From contig CANDMV010000007.1 of assembly GCA_947385875.1 (NCBI GenBank), positions 1-53,845 of the forward strand: 53,845 nucleotides of DNA, given 5' to 3'. Shown here in pieces: positions 40,816 through 49,946 of the stretch. A model generated the notes under the pieces. That model ran no database searches. It saw only the letters and a program-made list of their open reading frames with translations, and was not told the DNA's origin. This DNA is from an uncultured Eubacterium sp. Lineage in GTDB: Bacteria > Bacillota > Clostridia > Lachnospirales > Lachnospiraceae. The first letter of the stretch is position 1, and the number at the start of each line of letters is the position of its first letter. Made by a program: the position numbers and the translations under genes.

Positions 40816-43662
40816 ATGAAGAGTTACAAAAAAAGTATTGCAGCGGCGTTAGCGCTGCTGGTAGCTGTGACGGCATCAGGAACGCCTGCAGCTGCGGCTC
40901 CAAAAAAGGATATGGCACAGGTAAAAAGTGTCAAAATCCAAAAACCGGGTACAGCTATCCTTGTTTTAAAGAAGGATGCATCCTATCAGGTCAAAACAAA
41001 AGTGAAAGGCACAGGAAGCATCAGTAAGAAGGTAGTCTATAAGAGTTCAGACCCGAAAGTGGTCAAGGTAAGCTCTGGGGGAAAGATTACGGCAAAAAAA
41101 GAAGGCACAGCGAAGATCACAGCTGCGAGCGAGGCAGAGCCTTCTAAAACCGCAGTCCTGACTGTAAAGGTAGGGACGCCGGTTGAAGAGGTAAAGCTTG
41201 ACAGCACACTGTTAGATGGTGAAAAGGGTACATCTGTAAAATTAAAAGCGTCTGTGCTGCCAAAGAACGCAACCGAACCAAAGGTAGCTTTTACAAGCAG
41301 TGATGCTTCTGTAGCGAAAGTTTCATCAAAAGGCCGGGTAAGTTTTCTGAATGCCGGAACAGCGGTGATTACGGCGCAGGCGCAGGATGGCAGCGGAAAG
41401 AAGGCGGAATGCATGGTGGCAGTTACAGAAAAGAATGCTCCTGCGGCATCATTAGATTATACGGGCTATACATTAAAATGGGAAGAACAGTTCAATGGAG
41501 ATTCCTTAAACAGAGATGACTGGAACGTAGAGCTGCATGAGCCGGGATGGGTAAACAGCGAACTGCAGGAGTATGTGGATTCCAGCAAAAACATTTATAT
41601 TGAAGACGGCTGTCTTGTGCTGAAGCCTGTGAAAACTGTAGATGCGGACGGAAAGGTATCCTATACATCCGGCAGGGTAAATACACAGAACAAGCATAAT
41701 TTCAAGTACGGGCTGTTTGAAGCAAAGGTAAAAGTGCCGCAGGGACAGGGCTTCCTGCCTGCGTTCTGGATGATGCCTGCGGATGAAAATCTGTATGGGC
41801 AGTGGCCGAGATGCGGAGAGCTTGACATTATGGAAGTAATGGGACAAAAGACAGATACCTCCTATGGCACCATTCATTACGGGAATCCGCACAGCGAAAG
41901 CCAGGGAACCTGCACATTAAAGCAGGGAAGCTTTTCCGAGGAATATCATATTTTCAGCGCAGAATGGGAGCCGGGAAGAATCAGCTGGTATGTAGACGGC
42001 AGGCTGATTCATACAGAAAATGACTGGTATTCTGCAGCCGAAGGACAGGGCGAGATTACTTACCCTGCACCATTTGACCAGCCGTTTTATATTATTTTGA
42101 ATTTGGCTGTCGGCGGCAGCTGGGTAGGAAATCCTGATGAGACGACAGACATCGAAAACGCTTCCTACAAGATTGATTATGTAAAGGTGTACCAGAAAGA
42201 CAGCTATGACGAGAATGTAGAAAAACCTGTGAAAAATGTGGTTCTGCGGGACCCTGACGCGGACGGCAATTATATCAATAACGGAAGTTTTAAAGATGCC
42301 GGGGAGCTGACAGATGATAAGGACTGGACATTCCTGACGACTCTTGGCGGAGAGGCAGACGCACAGATTAAGAATAACGAGATTGTTATTACAACAAGAG
42401 CTGAGGGAACGGCAGACTACAGTGTACAGCTCGTGCAGCCGGATCTTCCGATGAAAAAGGGAGGTATTTACAAAGTCAGCTTTGACGCTTACGCAGATGC
42501 CGAAAGAACGATGAAAGTGGGCTTATCGGCACCAGATCGCTCATACAAGCGTTATCTGGAAGATACAAGCGTAAATCTGACAACGGAAAAACAGACGTTT
42601 ACGTATGAATTTACGATGACGGATAAGGATGATGCGAATGGACGTCTGGAATTTAATCTGGGTAATGCCGGCTCGACGGCAGGCATCCACATCAGCAGCG
42701 TGTCTCTGGTAAAGACAGGAGAAAAAGATCTGGACAATGGTGCAAAGACTGTTCTTGCGGATGGAAACTATGTCTGCAACGGAAGCTTTCAGGAAGGAAC
42801 AGGCCGCCTGGGATTCTGGGATGTTCAAAAGACGGATGGCGCAGAGGTATCTGTAACTAATACGGATAATATCAGAAGGCTTAAAATTGTAGCTCCAGAA
42901 GGGACATCGGCACAGAATCCGGTCGTCGTTTCTCAAAAAGACCTGGCATTATCAGGCGGCGGAAAGTATGCGCTGAGCTTTTCCGCGGAAGGCGAACCTG
43001 GAAAGAGCATCAAAGCGGCAGCAGCCGGAAAGGTCTTTGAAGCATCGTTAGATGGAACAGAAAAGAGTTACAGCTTCAAATTTGAAACCGAAGCAGGCCT
43101 GACTGATAAAGATTTTGTATGCAGGATAGAGCAGCCAGGTACCTTTTATCTGGACGATGTACGCATCGTGGAAGATACGCTGATAAAAAATGGAAGCTTC
43201 CAAGCGGGATTTGCAGGTTATGAGCCTTTTGTTGACGGCTCTGCAAATGCGGAATATGTCGTGGACACTCTGACAGAAGATCATGCCGCAGACTTTTCCA
43301 TCAGCAATACGGGCGACGCGGCATGGAAGATTCAGTTAAAGCAGAATCAGATTGAGCTGGAAAAGGGACAGTGGTACCGGCTTTCTATGGATGCTAAGTC
43401 AGATACAGCCAGAAAAATTATGTTTGCAATTCAGAGGGATGGAAACAAACATAACGATGACTGGACGCCTTATACCGAGGAAAAAATCGTAGAGCTTGGC
43501 AGTGAGTACAAGACGTATGAGATCGTATTCCAGATGACAGAGGAGACAGACCTGGAGTCAGTCCTGAGCATTTCTATGGGGGCTGTCGGTGGAACGCAGA
43601 TGACAGAAAAGCATAGGGTATGCATTGACAATATTAGTCTGGAAAAGACTGAAGCAAAATAA
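40816..43662 (+). CDS. Secreted GH16 beta-1,3(4)-glucanase with two Ig-like and three CBM4/9-like domains
   Basis: 948 residues from ATG 40816 (AAAGGAG upstream). Signal peptide ends near AAAAP. Two Big_2-type Ig-like domains (KSSDPKVVKVSSGGKITA; TSSDASVAKVSSKGRVSF) cover ~35-210. The GH16 domain (~215-470) has the catalytic signature GELDIMEVMG with Glu335, Asp337 and Glu340, plus LPAFWMMPA. Three CBM4/9-like jelly-roll modules follow, each opening with an N-G-S-F element (YINNGSF, YVCNGSF, LIKNGSF). There is no sortase motif or membrane tail, so it is released or held by its Ig-like domains. It should cut beta-1,3- or mixed-linkage glucan outside the cell. Confidence 0.92.
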   Translation: MKSYKKSIAAALALLVAVTASGTPAAAAPKKDMAQVKSVKIQKPGTAILVLKKDASYQVKTKVKGTGSISKKVVYKSSDPKVVKVSSGGKITAKKEGTAKITAASEAEPSKTAVLTVKVGTPVEEVKLDSTLLDGEKGTSVKLKASVLPKNATEPKVAFTSSDASVAKVSSKGRVSFLNAGTAVITAQAQDGSGKKAECMVAVTEKNAPAASLDYTGYTLKWEEQFNGDSLNRDDWNVELHEPGWVNSELQEYVDSSKNIYIEDGCLVLKPVKTVDADGKVSYTSGRVNTQNKHNFKYGLFEAKVKVPQGQGFLPAFWMMPADENLYGQWPRCGELDIMEVMGQKTDTSYGTIHYGNPHSESQGTCTLKQGSFSEEYHIFSAEWEPGRISWYVDGRLIHTENDWYSAAEGQGEITYPAPFDQPFYIILNLAVGGSWVGNPDETTDIENASYKIDYVKVYQKDSYDENVEKPVKNVVLRDPDADGNYINNGSFKDAGELTDDKDWTFLTTLGGEADAQIKNNEIVITTRAEGTADYSVQLVQPDLPMKKGGIYKVSFDAYADAERTMKVGLSAPDRSYKRYLEDTSVNLTTEKQTFTYEFTMTDKDDANGRLEFNLGNAGSTAGIHISSVSLVKTGEKDLDNGAKTVLADGNYVCNGSFQEGTGRLGFWDVQKTDGAEVSVTNTDNIRRLKIVAPEGTSAQNPVVVSQKDLALSGGGKYALSFSAEGEPGKSIKAAAAGKVFEASLDGTEKSYSFKFETEAGLTDKDFVCRIEQPGTFYLDDVRIVEDTLIKNGSFQAGFAGYEPFVDGSANAEYVVDTLTEDHAADFSISNTGDAAWKIQLKQNQIELEKGQWYRLSMDAKSDTARKIMFAIQRDGNKHNDDWTPYTEEKIVELGSEYKTYEIVFQMTEETDLESVLSISMGAVGGTQMTEKHRVCIDNISLEKTEAK

Positions 43663-43664
43663 AG

Positions 43665-43690
43665 CTTTTGCCCTTAGAGGGTAGCAAAAG
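43665..43690 (+). terminator. Stem-loop just after the GH16 stop
   Basis: CTTTTGCCCT (43665-43674) pairs with AGGG-TA-GCAAAAG (43678-43690) with a two-base bulge. There is no long T tract, so it may be a weak terminator or an mRNA 3'-end stabiliser. Confidence 0.4.
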
Positions 43691-43697
43691 TGGGAAT

Positions 43698-43794
43698 GGG
43701 GCTGTCGTGCTAAGAAAAATATATCAAAATATAGCAGTTTAATATGTTTATATCTACTATATCTTGTATGTATTTTGAATAGTGCGACAGCTGC
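43698..43794. repeat. Palindromic repeat family 2, copy 1
   Basis: GCTGTCGTGCT (43701-43711) faces AGTGCGACAGC (43781-43791), all pairs possible as RNA including two G-U. The middle is AT-rich. A related element lies at 53458. Confidence 0.6.
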
Positions 43795-43800
43795 AATCAG

Positions 43801-44541
43801 TCACCATGAAGTCCGGTAAAAATGGTCTCTGTATTTTTTAGGCGTTAAGCCGACGGTATTTTTGAATACCTGAATAAAATGGCTCTGGGATGAAAAGGAC
43901 AGGTAATTGGCGATGTCAATAATGCTGCTGTCAGAATACCGCAGCAGATTCTGTGCCTTTTCGATTTTCTTTTTAATGATATATTCACTGACGGGGACTC
44001 CGAGCTCTTTTTTAAAAAGCCTGGATAAATAGCTGGGAGAAAGACATACATGTTCTGCAAGCTCTTCAATCGTAATCCGGCTGTTGATATGGCTGTAAAT
44101 ATAGTCTATGCAGAGGGTGATGGATTTAGATATGACAGAGCTTTTTTTCAAAAACAGCATTTTTTCCGTATAATCGATCGCCATAGATTTATGAAGCTTG
44201 CTGATTGCATCGATGGAATTGCAGTTATCCATTTTTAATATGTAAAAGTCGCTGAGCTGGTATGCCTGTTCCAGTTCCATGCCTGCCTCTACGCAGAATC
44301 TGGTTATCATTGCAACCGTGACAACAAAATGATACCTGATATTTGTTAAAGGATTTGTAGAAAGTATGCCTGCCCCGTCTGGATTAATAAAAGCCTTTTT
44401 CGTGCAGTTTTTCTGCACAGCCTCCATATCGCCGGAGCTGACAGAACGGTAAAATGAATATTCTTCTTCTAATGGGCGGTGTACAATGGATTCTTCGCCT
44501 ATTTTCAGTTCCTGCCGATACCATTCGTTCCGTAAACTCAT
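43801..44541 (-). CDS. AraC-family transcriptional regulator
   Basis: About 246 residues; ATG 44541 follows AAAGGAA at nine bases and is preferred over 44565, which has no ribosome site. The C-terminal 100 residues hold two HTH motifs typical of AraC (RITIEELAEHVCLSPSYLSR; SIIDIANYLSFSSQSHFIQ, then FKNTVGLTPKKYR). The N-terminal part is helical and matches no sugar-binding cupin that I can see. It is divergent from the GH94/ABC operon and is the natural candidate for its sugar-responsive activator. Confidence 0.9.
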   Translation of the reverse strand: MSLRNEWYRQELKIGEESIVHRPLEEEYSFYRSVSSGDMEAVQKNCTKKAFINPDGAGILSTNPLTNIRYHFVVTVAMITRFCVEAGMELEQAYQLSDFYILKMDNCNSIDAISKLHKSMAIDYTEKMLFLKKSSVISKSITLCIDYIYSHINSRITIEELAEHVCLSPSYLSRLFKKELGVPVSEYIIKKKIEKAQNLLRYSDSSIIDIANYLSFSSQSHFIQVFKNTVGLTPKKYRDHFYRTSW

Positions 44542-44683
44542 AATCTGGTTCCTTTCCTTATTCATGACAATAGAAAGTTCGCACAGCGTGCTTTCTATTG
44601 TTTGTTTTGACGTTTTGTTCAGCCTGTTTTTGTCTGGAATGTGTTTGAAGCTTTAGACTGTGAATCATAATTATAACATGATT

Positions 44684-44713
44684 TTGACATTTTTGTAAAT
44701 AGAATGATATAAG
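44684..44713 (+). promoter_or_regulatory. Promoter of the cellobiose-type GH94/ABC operon
   Basis: TTGACA (44684-44689), an 18-base spacer and TATAAG (44708-44713). The inferred transcript has a leader of about 185 bases. Part of the divergent region with the AraC gene; no clear AraC site can be read. Confidence 0.65.
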
Positions 44714-44768
44714 GGAATGGCATGAAAACTTATAATAAAAGGAACAGTTTAGATAGGGTGTTTTATTT

Positions 44769-44909
44769 ATGGGTGTCCGGAAAATTAAGATGAATGAGTA
44801 CCCATACGCCGGGCAGTTTTCCTCTTCCTGCATCCGGCTCCCCATAACACACCCTTTTATAAATGTTATTAATAAAGAGGAAGAAAGATATAAAGGAGAG
44901 CAAGTATGA
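44769..44909 (+). CDS. Possible 46-codon leader ORF within a structured 5' leader
   Basis: An ATG nine bases after AGGGTG opens 46 codons, and its TGA overlaps the ATG of the GH94 gene as ATGA. The same leader pairs with itself: AGGGTGT near 44755 with ACACCCT near 44850, and ATGGG/CCCAT with CCGG/CCGG inside. The peptide is unlike known proteins. It may be a translated regulatory leader or a chance frame in an RNA structure. Confidence 0.3.
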   Translation: MGVRKIKMNEYPYAGQFSSSCIRLPITHPFINVINKEEERYKGEQV

Positions 44910-47320
44910 ATTTTGGATATTTTGATGATGAAAAACGGGAATATGTAATAACCAGGCCGGACACCCCCGCGCCGTGGGCAAATTACCTTGGCTCGCCTGA
45001 GTATGGCGCAGTCATATCTAATAATGCCGGCGGATACAGCTTTGCCAAATCCGGTGCAAATGGCAGAATCTTACGCTATATCTTCAACCAGTTCGATCAG
45101 CCCGGACGCTACATATATATTCGCGACAATGACAGCACGGATTACTGGTCGGCATCCTGGCAGCCGGTCGGCAAAGACCTTGCCGATTACAAGAGTGAAT
45201 GCCGGCATGGAATGGCGTATACCAAAATAGCGGCAGATTACAGTGGGATTCATACCGAAGCATTATATTATGTCCCGCTGGATAAGTCTTATGAAGTCTG
45301 GAACCTAAGCGTGTCCAATCAGTCCGAGACAGTAAGAAATCTAAGTATCACAGGATATGCAGAATTCACAAATGTCAGTAATTATGAGCAGGATCAGGTA
45401 AATCTACAATATTCACAGTTTATTACCAGAACAAAGTTTAGCGGAAACAGAATCTGCCAGCTGATTCACGGCAATCTGGACGGCCTTGCAAAAGGAGAGG
45501 ATGTAGATGACAAGATTGTGATACAGCGTTTCTTTGGAATGGCCGGGGCCGAAATTAAATCATACTGCGGGGACAGGGAAAAATTTCTCGGCAGGTATCA
45601 TGGATACGGGAACCCTCAGGGAGTGATAAATGGAGAGCTGGCCGGGACGCTTAATTATAATGAGAACGGATGCGGCGCGCTTACTGCGGTGCTTACGCTG
45701 GCACCGGGAGAGACGAAAACGATCGCTTTTATCCTTGGGATGAAAGATGATGCAGAGGCGGAAAGCATCCTGGCATGTTATCAGGACCCACAGAAAACCT
45801 GCGCGGAGGATATGGAAAAACTGGCTGATTACTGGCATGGAAAACTGTCGCGGTTTCAGGTTAAGACGCCGAGCAAGGAATTCAACACGATGGTCAATAC
45901 ATGGAATGCTTACAACTGCTTTATGACATTTATCTGGTCACGTGCAGCTTCTTTTATATACTGCGGGCTGCGGAATGGCTACGGGTACCGTGATACAGTG
46001 CAGGATATACAGGGCATTATTCATCTGGCACCGGAAATGGCAGTAGAAAAAATCCGGTTTATGCTTTCGGCACAGGTAGATCACGGCGGCGGGCTTCCGC
46101 TTGTCAAATTTACCCATAATCCGGGACATGAAGATACGCCGGACGACGCTTCTTATGTAAAGGAAACAGGACATCCGGCATACCGTGCCGACGATGCACT
46201 GTGGCTGTTCCCGACGATCTATAAATATATTTCAGAGTCAGGCGACCTCTCTTTTATGGATGAAGTCATTCCTTTTGCCAATAAGGATGAAGGCACGGTA
46301 TACGAACATTTAAAACGGGCGGTTAATTTTTCTATGGAGCATTTGGGAAGGCACGGGATGCCGGCCGGGCTGTACGCAGACTGGAACGACTGCCTGCGGC
46401 TTGGAAGCGAGGGAGAATCTTCGTTTGTGGCGTTCCAGTTCTATCTGGCTATGTCGATTTTAAAGGAGTTTGCGGAATATAAAAAGGATGAGGATTATAT
46501 CAGGTATTTAGATGAAGAGAAAAAAAAGCTTCGGATGGCAATACAGGATTTGTGCTGGGATGAGGACAGGTTTATCCGGGGATTTACAGAAAAAGGAGAA
46601 GTGATCGGGAAGCGTACAGATCCGGAAGCAAATATATGGCTGAATCCGCAGAGCTGGGCTGTGATCAGCGGATTTGCATCGGACAGCCAGGCGGAGGCGG
46701 CTATGAATGCGGTATATGAGAGGCTGAATACGGAGTACGGGGCAGTTTTGATGGACCCTCCTTATCATGCACATGCCTTTGACGGGGCACTCGCTGTGAT
46801 CTACAACGCAGGCGTCAAAGAAAACGCTGGGATTTTTTCACAGTCTCAGGGATGGCTGATTCTTGCGGAAGCCTTGCGCGGAAATGGAGACCGGGCATTC
46901 CAGTATTTTATGGAAAATGCGCCTGCGGCACAAAACGACCGGGCAGAAATCCGAAAGCTGGAGCCGTACTGCTATGGACAGTTTACCGAAGGCAAAGCCA
47001 GTCCGCATTTTGGGCGTTCTCATGTACACTGGCTGACAGGCACGGCTTCTACGGTCATGGTAGGATGTGTGGAAGGCATTCTGGGTATGCGTCCTGATTT
47101 TTACGGCCTTAAAATAGAGCCGGCGATTCCAAAAGACTGGGATGGTTTTGAAATTGATAAAGAGTTTCGGGGAAAGCATCTGCACATTGTGGTAAACAAC
47201 CATGGGCATGTACCAGGCGGGTGCAAAAAAGTCACTATTGACGGGCAGGAAATCGAAGGAAATTATATTTCTGCACAATTATTAAAGGATCAGACTGAGA
47301 TTATTGTAGATATTTCATAA
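44906..47320 (+). CDS. GH94 phosphorylase, cellobiose/chitobiose phosphorylase type
   Basis: 804 residues after AAAGGAG, the usual size of cellobiose phosphorylase. The N-terminal FGYFDDEKREYVITRPDTP and NYLGSPEYGAVISNNAGGYS are hallmark sequences of this branch. The catalytic motif YADWNDCLRLG places Asp492-Asp495 where cellobiose phosphorylases have theirs. Cytoplasmic. It converts imported cellobiose (or a close disaccharide) and phosphate to glucose-1-phosphate and glucose. Diacetylchitobiose phosphorylases share the same N-terminal pattern, so the sugar is not certain; the glucan context favours cellobiose. It heads the ABC importer genes. Confidence 0.9.
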   Translation: MNFGYFDDEKREYVITRPDTPAPWANYLGSPEYGAVISNNAGGYSFAKSGANGRILRYIFNQFDQPGRYIYIRDNDSTDYWSASWQPVGKDLADYKSECRHGMAYTKIAADYSGIHTEALYYVPLDKSYEVWNLSVSNQSETVRNLSITGYAEFTNVSNYEQDQVNLQYSQFITRTKFSGNRICQLIHGNLDGLAKGEDVDDKIVIQRFFGMAGAEIKSYCGDREKFLGRYHGYGNPQGVINGELAGTLNYNENGCGALTAVLTLAPGETKTIAFILGMKDDAEAESILACYQDPQKTCAEDMEKLADYWHGKLSRFQVKTPSKEFNTMVNTWNAYNCFMTFIWSRAASFIYCGLRNGYGYRDTVQDIQGIIHLAPEMAVEKIRFMLSAQVDHGGGLPLVKFTHNPGHEDTPDDASYVKETGHPAYRADDALWLFPTIYKYISESGDLSFMDEVIPFANKDEGTVYEHLKRAVNFSMEHLGRHGMPAGLYADWNDCLRLGSEGESSFVAFQFYLAMSILKEFAEYKKDEDYIRYLDEEKKKLRMAIQDLCWDEDRFIRGFTEKGEVIGKRTDPEANIWLNPQSWAVISGFASDSQAEAAMNAVYERLNTEYGAVLMDPPYHAHAFDGALAVIYNAGVKENAGIFSQSQGWLILAEALRGNGDRAFQYFMENAPAAQNDRAEIRKLEPYCYGQFTEGKASPHFGRSHVHWLTGTASTVMVGCVEGILGMRPDFYGLKIEPAIPKDWDGFEIDKEFRGKHLHIVVNNHGHVPGGCKKVTIDGQEIEGNYISAQLLKDQTEIIVDIS

Positions 47321-47455
47321 ATTCATATTATGTCATGATTTTGATGTTTTTTACATGTTAATGGTATATCGGAGGATATAAATTTTTTATAATGTATCTA
47401 ACAAAAGCAATAAAGCTATATAAAATATTTATAAAATCAAAGGAGGATAAGTTTT

Positions 47456-48901
47456 ATGAAAAGGAAATTGGTATGCATGATGCTGGCGGCAGCCGTAACA
47501 GCTGGTTCTCTGGCCGGATGTGGCAGTCAGAGCGGGGAGTCAAGCAGAGGAGACCAGCAGGGTTCTGACAGCGGCCAGGATGCAGGAGACAGCCAGGGTG
47601 TCGATGCTTCCGGAGGCTTTGAAGGCGACGGCAAGGTGATTAACATCTATAGCTGGAATGATGAGTTCCGTGAGCGTATAGAGGCTGTTTATCCGGAAGT
47701 AAAGGAAACATCTGCTGACAAGACGGTTACTACATTAAATGATGGGACAGAAATCCACTGGATTGTAAATCCGAATCAGGACGGAGTGTATCAGCAGAAG
47801 CTGGATGAAGCGCTGATGAATCAGGCAGACGCGGCGGATGATGACAAGATCGATATTTTCCTGGCGGAGACAGATTATGTATTCAAGTATACAGACGCAG
47901 ATGTGGATGTGGCAATGCCGCTGGAAGATTTAGGCATTAACCCGGAAACCGATTTGTCAGACCAGTATGATTTTACAAAAGTGATCGCTTCGGATGTAAA
48001 CGGCGTGCAGAGAGCTTCTACATGGCAGTGCTGCCCGGGACTTTTGGTATATCGGCGTGATATTGCCAAGGAAGTGTTCGGCACGGACGACCCGACAGAG
48101 GTCGGTGAAAAAGTCAAAGACTGGGATACGATGAAGGAAACCGCGGCGGAGCTTAAGAAAGCCGGATACTATACATTTTCTTCCTATGCGGATACGTTCC
48201 GTCTGTATGGAAACAGCATTTCTGAGCCATGGGTCAGCGCAGGATCTACGGTATTAAAGGTTGACCAGAAGATTATGGACTGGGTCAGGGATTCCAAGGA
48301 ATGGCTGGATGCGGGATATCTGGATAAGAGTGTAAAGGGACAGTTTAACGATGACTGGAACAAGACAATGGGCTCTACATCGAAAGTGTTCTCTTTCCTG
48401 TTCCCGGCATGGGGAATTGACTTTACGCTGAAAAAGAACTGGGACGGTGATAACGGCGTATGGGCTGTTACAAAAGCTCCGCAGGATTACAACTGGGGCG
48501 GTTCCTATATCATTGCATGTCAGGGTACGGATAATCCAAAATATGTGAAAGATATTATGCTTTCTTTAACCGCTGATAAAGATAATTTGTTAGAGATTTC
48601 CCAGGAATTCTTAGATTATACAAATACAAAAAGCGGTATGCAGGAAGCTGCCAAGGACAGCAAGACCTATGCTTCCGAATTCCTTGGCGGACAGAATACA
48701 TTTGAATATTTCGCCCCTGCGGCTGAGGGTGTTAAGATCGCGCCGCTTTCTGCTTATGACCAGGGAAGTGTTGAATTAATCCAGAGTGCGTTTAGTGATT
48801 ATTTCCAGGGCAAAGTTGATTTTGAAAAAGCAAAGCAGAATTTTGAAACAGCAATCAGGGAGCGTTACGCAGACCTTACGGAGATTCAGTGGCCGGAATA
48901 A
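47456..48901 (+). CDS. ABC-transporter carbohydrate-binding lipoprotein
   Basis: 481 residues; AAAGGAGG nine bases before the ATG. Lipoprotein signal ending SLAGCGS, then a Ser/Gly/Asp/Gln-rich flexible linker (~25-55) and a family-1-type solute-binding fold (VINIYSWNDEF; DIFLAETDYVFKY; WQCCPGLLVYRRDIAKEV; VFSFLFPAWGIDFTL). It captures oligosaccharides outside the cell and delivers them to the two permeases downstream. A hairpin after its stop would favour higher expression than the permeases. Confidence 0.93.
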   Translation: MKRKLVCMMLAAAVTAGSLAGCGSQSGESSRGDQQGSDSGQDAGDSQGVDASGGFEGDGKVINIYSWNDEFRERIEAVYPEVKETSADKTVTTLNDGTEIHWIVNPNQDGVYQQKLDEALMNQADAADDDKIDIFLAETDYVFKYTDADVDVAMPLEDLGINPETDLSDQYDFTKVIASDVNGVQRASTWQCCPGLLVYRRDIAKEVFGTDDPTEVGEKVKDWDTMKETAAELKKAGYYTFSSYADTFRLYGNSISEPWVSAGSTVLKVDQKIMDWVRDSKEWLDAGYLDKSVKGQFNDDWNKTMGSTSKVFSFLFPAWGIDFTLKKNWDGDNGVWAVTKAPQDYNWGGSYIIACQGTDNPKYVKDIMLSLTADKDNLLEISQEFLDYTNTKSGMQEAAKDSKTYASEFLGGQNTFEYFAPAAEGVKIAPLSAYDQGSVELIQSAFSDYFQGKVDFEKAKQNFETAIRERYADLTEIQWPE

Positions 48902-48911
48902 TACTAAGAGG

Positions 48912-48945
48912 CTGCCGCGCGATGGCTTTTTGCTCAGCGCGGCGG
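48912..48945 (+). promoter_or_regulatory. GC-rich stem-loop between binding-protein and permease genes
   Basis: CTGCCGCGC (48912-48920) pairs with GCGCGGCGG (48937-48945) around 16 bases. It lacks a T tract, so it probably protects the upstream message or attenuates read-through rather than terminating fully. Confidence 0.6.
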
Positions 48946-48992
48946 CACACAAAAGAATAGAAGCAGAATAGAAAAAGAAAGGAATGACCCTT

Positions 48993-49943
48993 ATGAAAAA
49001 GAAAGGCGGAAGTATTGATTATTCGAAATGGGGATACATATTTATTCTTCCTTTTTTCGTTAGTTTTTTCATTTTTTCCTTAATACCTCTGGCAGATACG
49101 ATCCGGTACAGCTTTTTTGAATATTATCGTTCGGGATTAAAAGAAATCGGGCCGAATTTCATTGGTATGGCAAATTATATAGAGCTGCTGAAATCAGATA
49201 TGCTCAAATACGCCGGCAATACGTTTATTTTGTGGATGATCGGATTTATCCCTCAGATCGTCGTAGCGCTTCTGCTTGCGTCATGGTTTGTAGATGCACG
49301 TCTGAAAATCCGCTGTACCCAGTTTTTTAAGGTGGTCATTTATCTGCCGAACTTGATTATGGCATCTGCATTCGCAATGCTGTTTTTTACGATGTTTTCA
49401 ACCGGCGTGCCTATCAATTCGATTCTGACGTCGGTCGGATTAATCAAAGAACCGATTGATTTTTTAGGCTCCGTATTTGGAACAAGGGCTCTTGTAGGGC
49501 TGATGAACTTTTTGATGTGGTTCGGAAATACGACGATTATGCTGATGGCTGCGATTATGGGTATCAGCCCGGATATTTTTGAAGCTGCAGAGCTGGACGG
49601 CTGCAACAGCATGAAAAGGTTCTTTTATATTACGCTCCCTCTGATTCGTCCGATTCTGGCTTATACTTTAATTACATCCATTATCGGCGGACTCCAGATG
49701 TTCGATGTTCCACAGATTCTGACAAACGGGCAGGGTACGCCGGACCGTACATCTATGACGCTTATCATGTTCTTAAACAGCCATTTGAAGAGCAAGAACT
49801 ATGGCATGGCAGGCGCATTGTCAGTCTATCTGTTTATCGTAGCGGGCATACTGTGCTTTATTACCTATAAGATCACAAATGACGACGACCCGGATGGTTC
49901 GAAGGCAGCTGCAAAAAAAGCAAAAAAGGCAGGAAGGAGATAA
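48993..49943 (+). CDS. Sugar ABC transporter permease (MalF/UgpA type)
   Basis: About 316 residues with six membrane segments and the binding-protein-dependent permease loop ~190-210 (EAAELDGCNSMKRFFYITLPLIRP). ATG 48993 is nine bases from AAAGGA and is preferred over 48984, which touches it. Basic C-terminal tail (KAAAKKAKKAGRR). Forms the channel with the next gene; the ATPase is not in the window, as is usual for importers sharing MsmK. Confidence 0.93.
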   Translation: MKKKGGSIDYSKWGYIFILPFFVSFFIFSLIPLADTIRYSFFEYYRSGLKEIGPNFIGMANYIELLKSDMLKYAGNTFILWMIGFIPQIVVALLLASWFVDARLKIRCTQFFKVVIYLPNLIMASAFAMLFFTMFSTGVPINSILTSVGLIKEPIDFLGSVFGTRALVGLMNFLMWFGNTTIMLMAAIMGISPDIFEAAELDGCNSMKRFFYITLPLIRPILAYTLITSIIGGLQMFDVPQILTNGQGTPDRTSMTLIMFLNSHLKSKNYGMAGALSVYLFIVAGILCFITYKITNDDDPDGSKAAAKKAKKAGRR

Positions 49944-49946
49944 CTT

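Noticed and set aside
44558..44981. Minus-strand frames in the AraC/GH94 divergent region
   Set aside because: They overlap a good plus-strand promoter and the GH94 start, have no ribosome sites and look like shadows of the structured leader.
47388..47393. TATAAT as promoter of the ABC binding-protein gene
   Set aside because: No -35 or TG extension at the right distance; AT-rich DNA gives such matches by chance.
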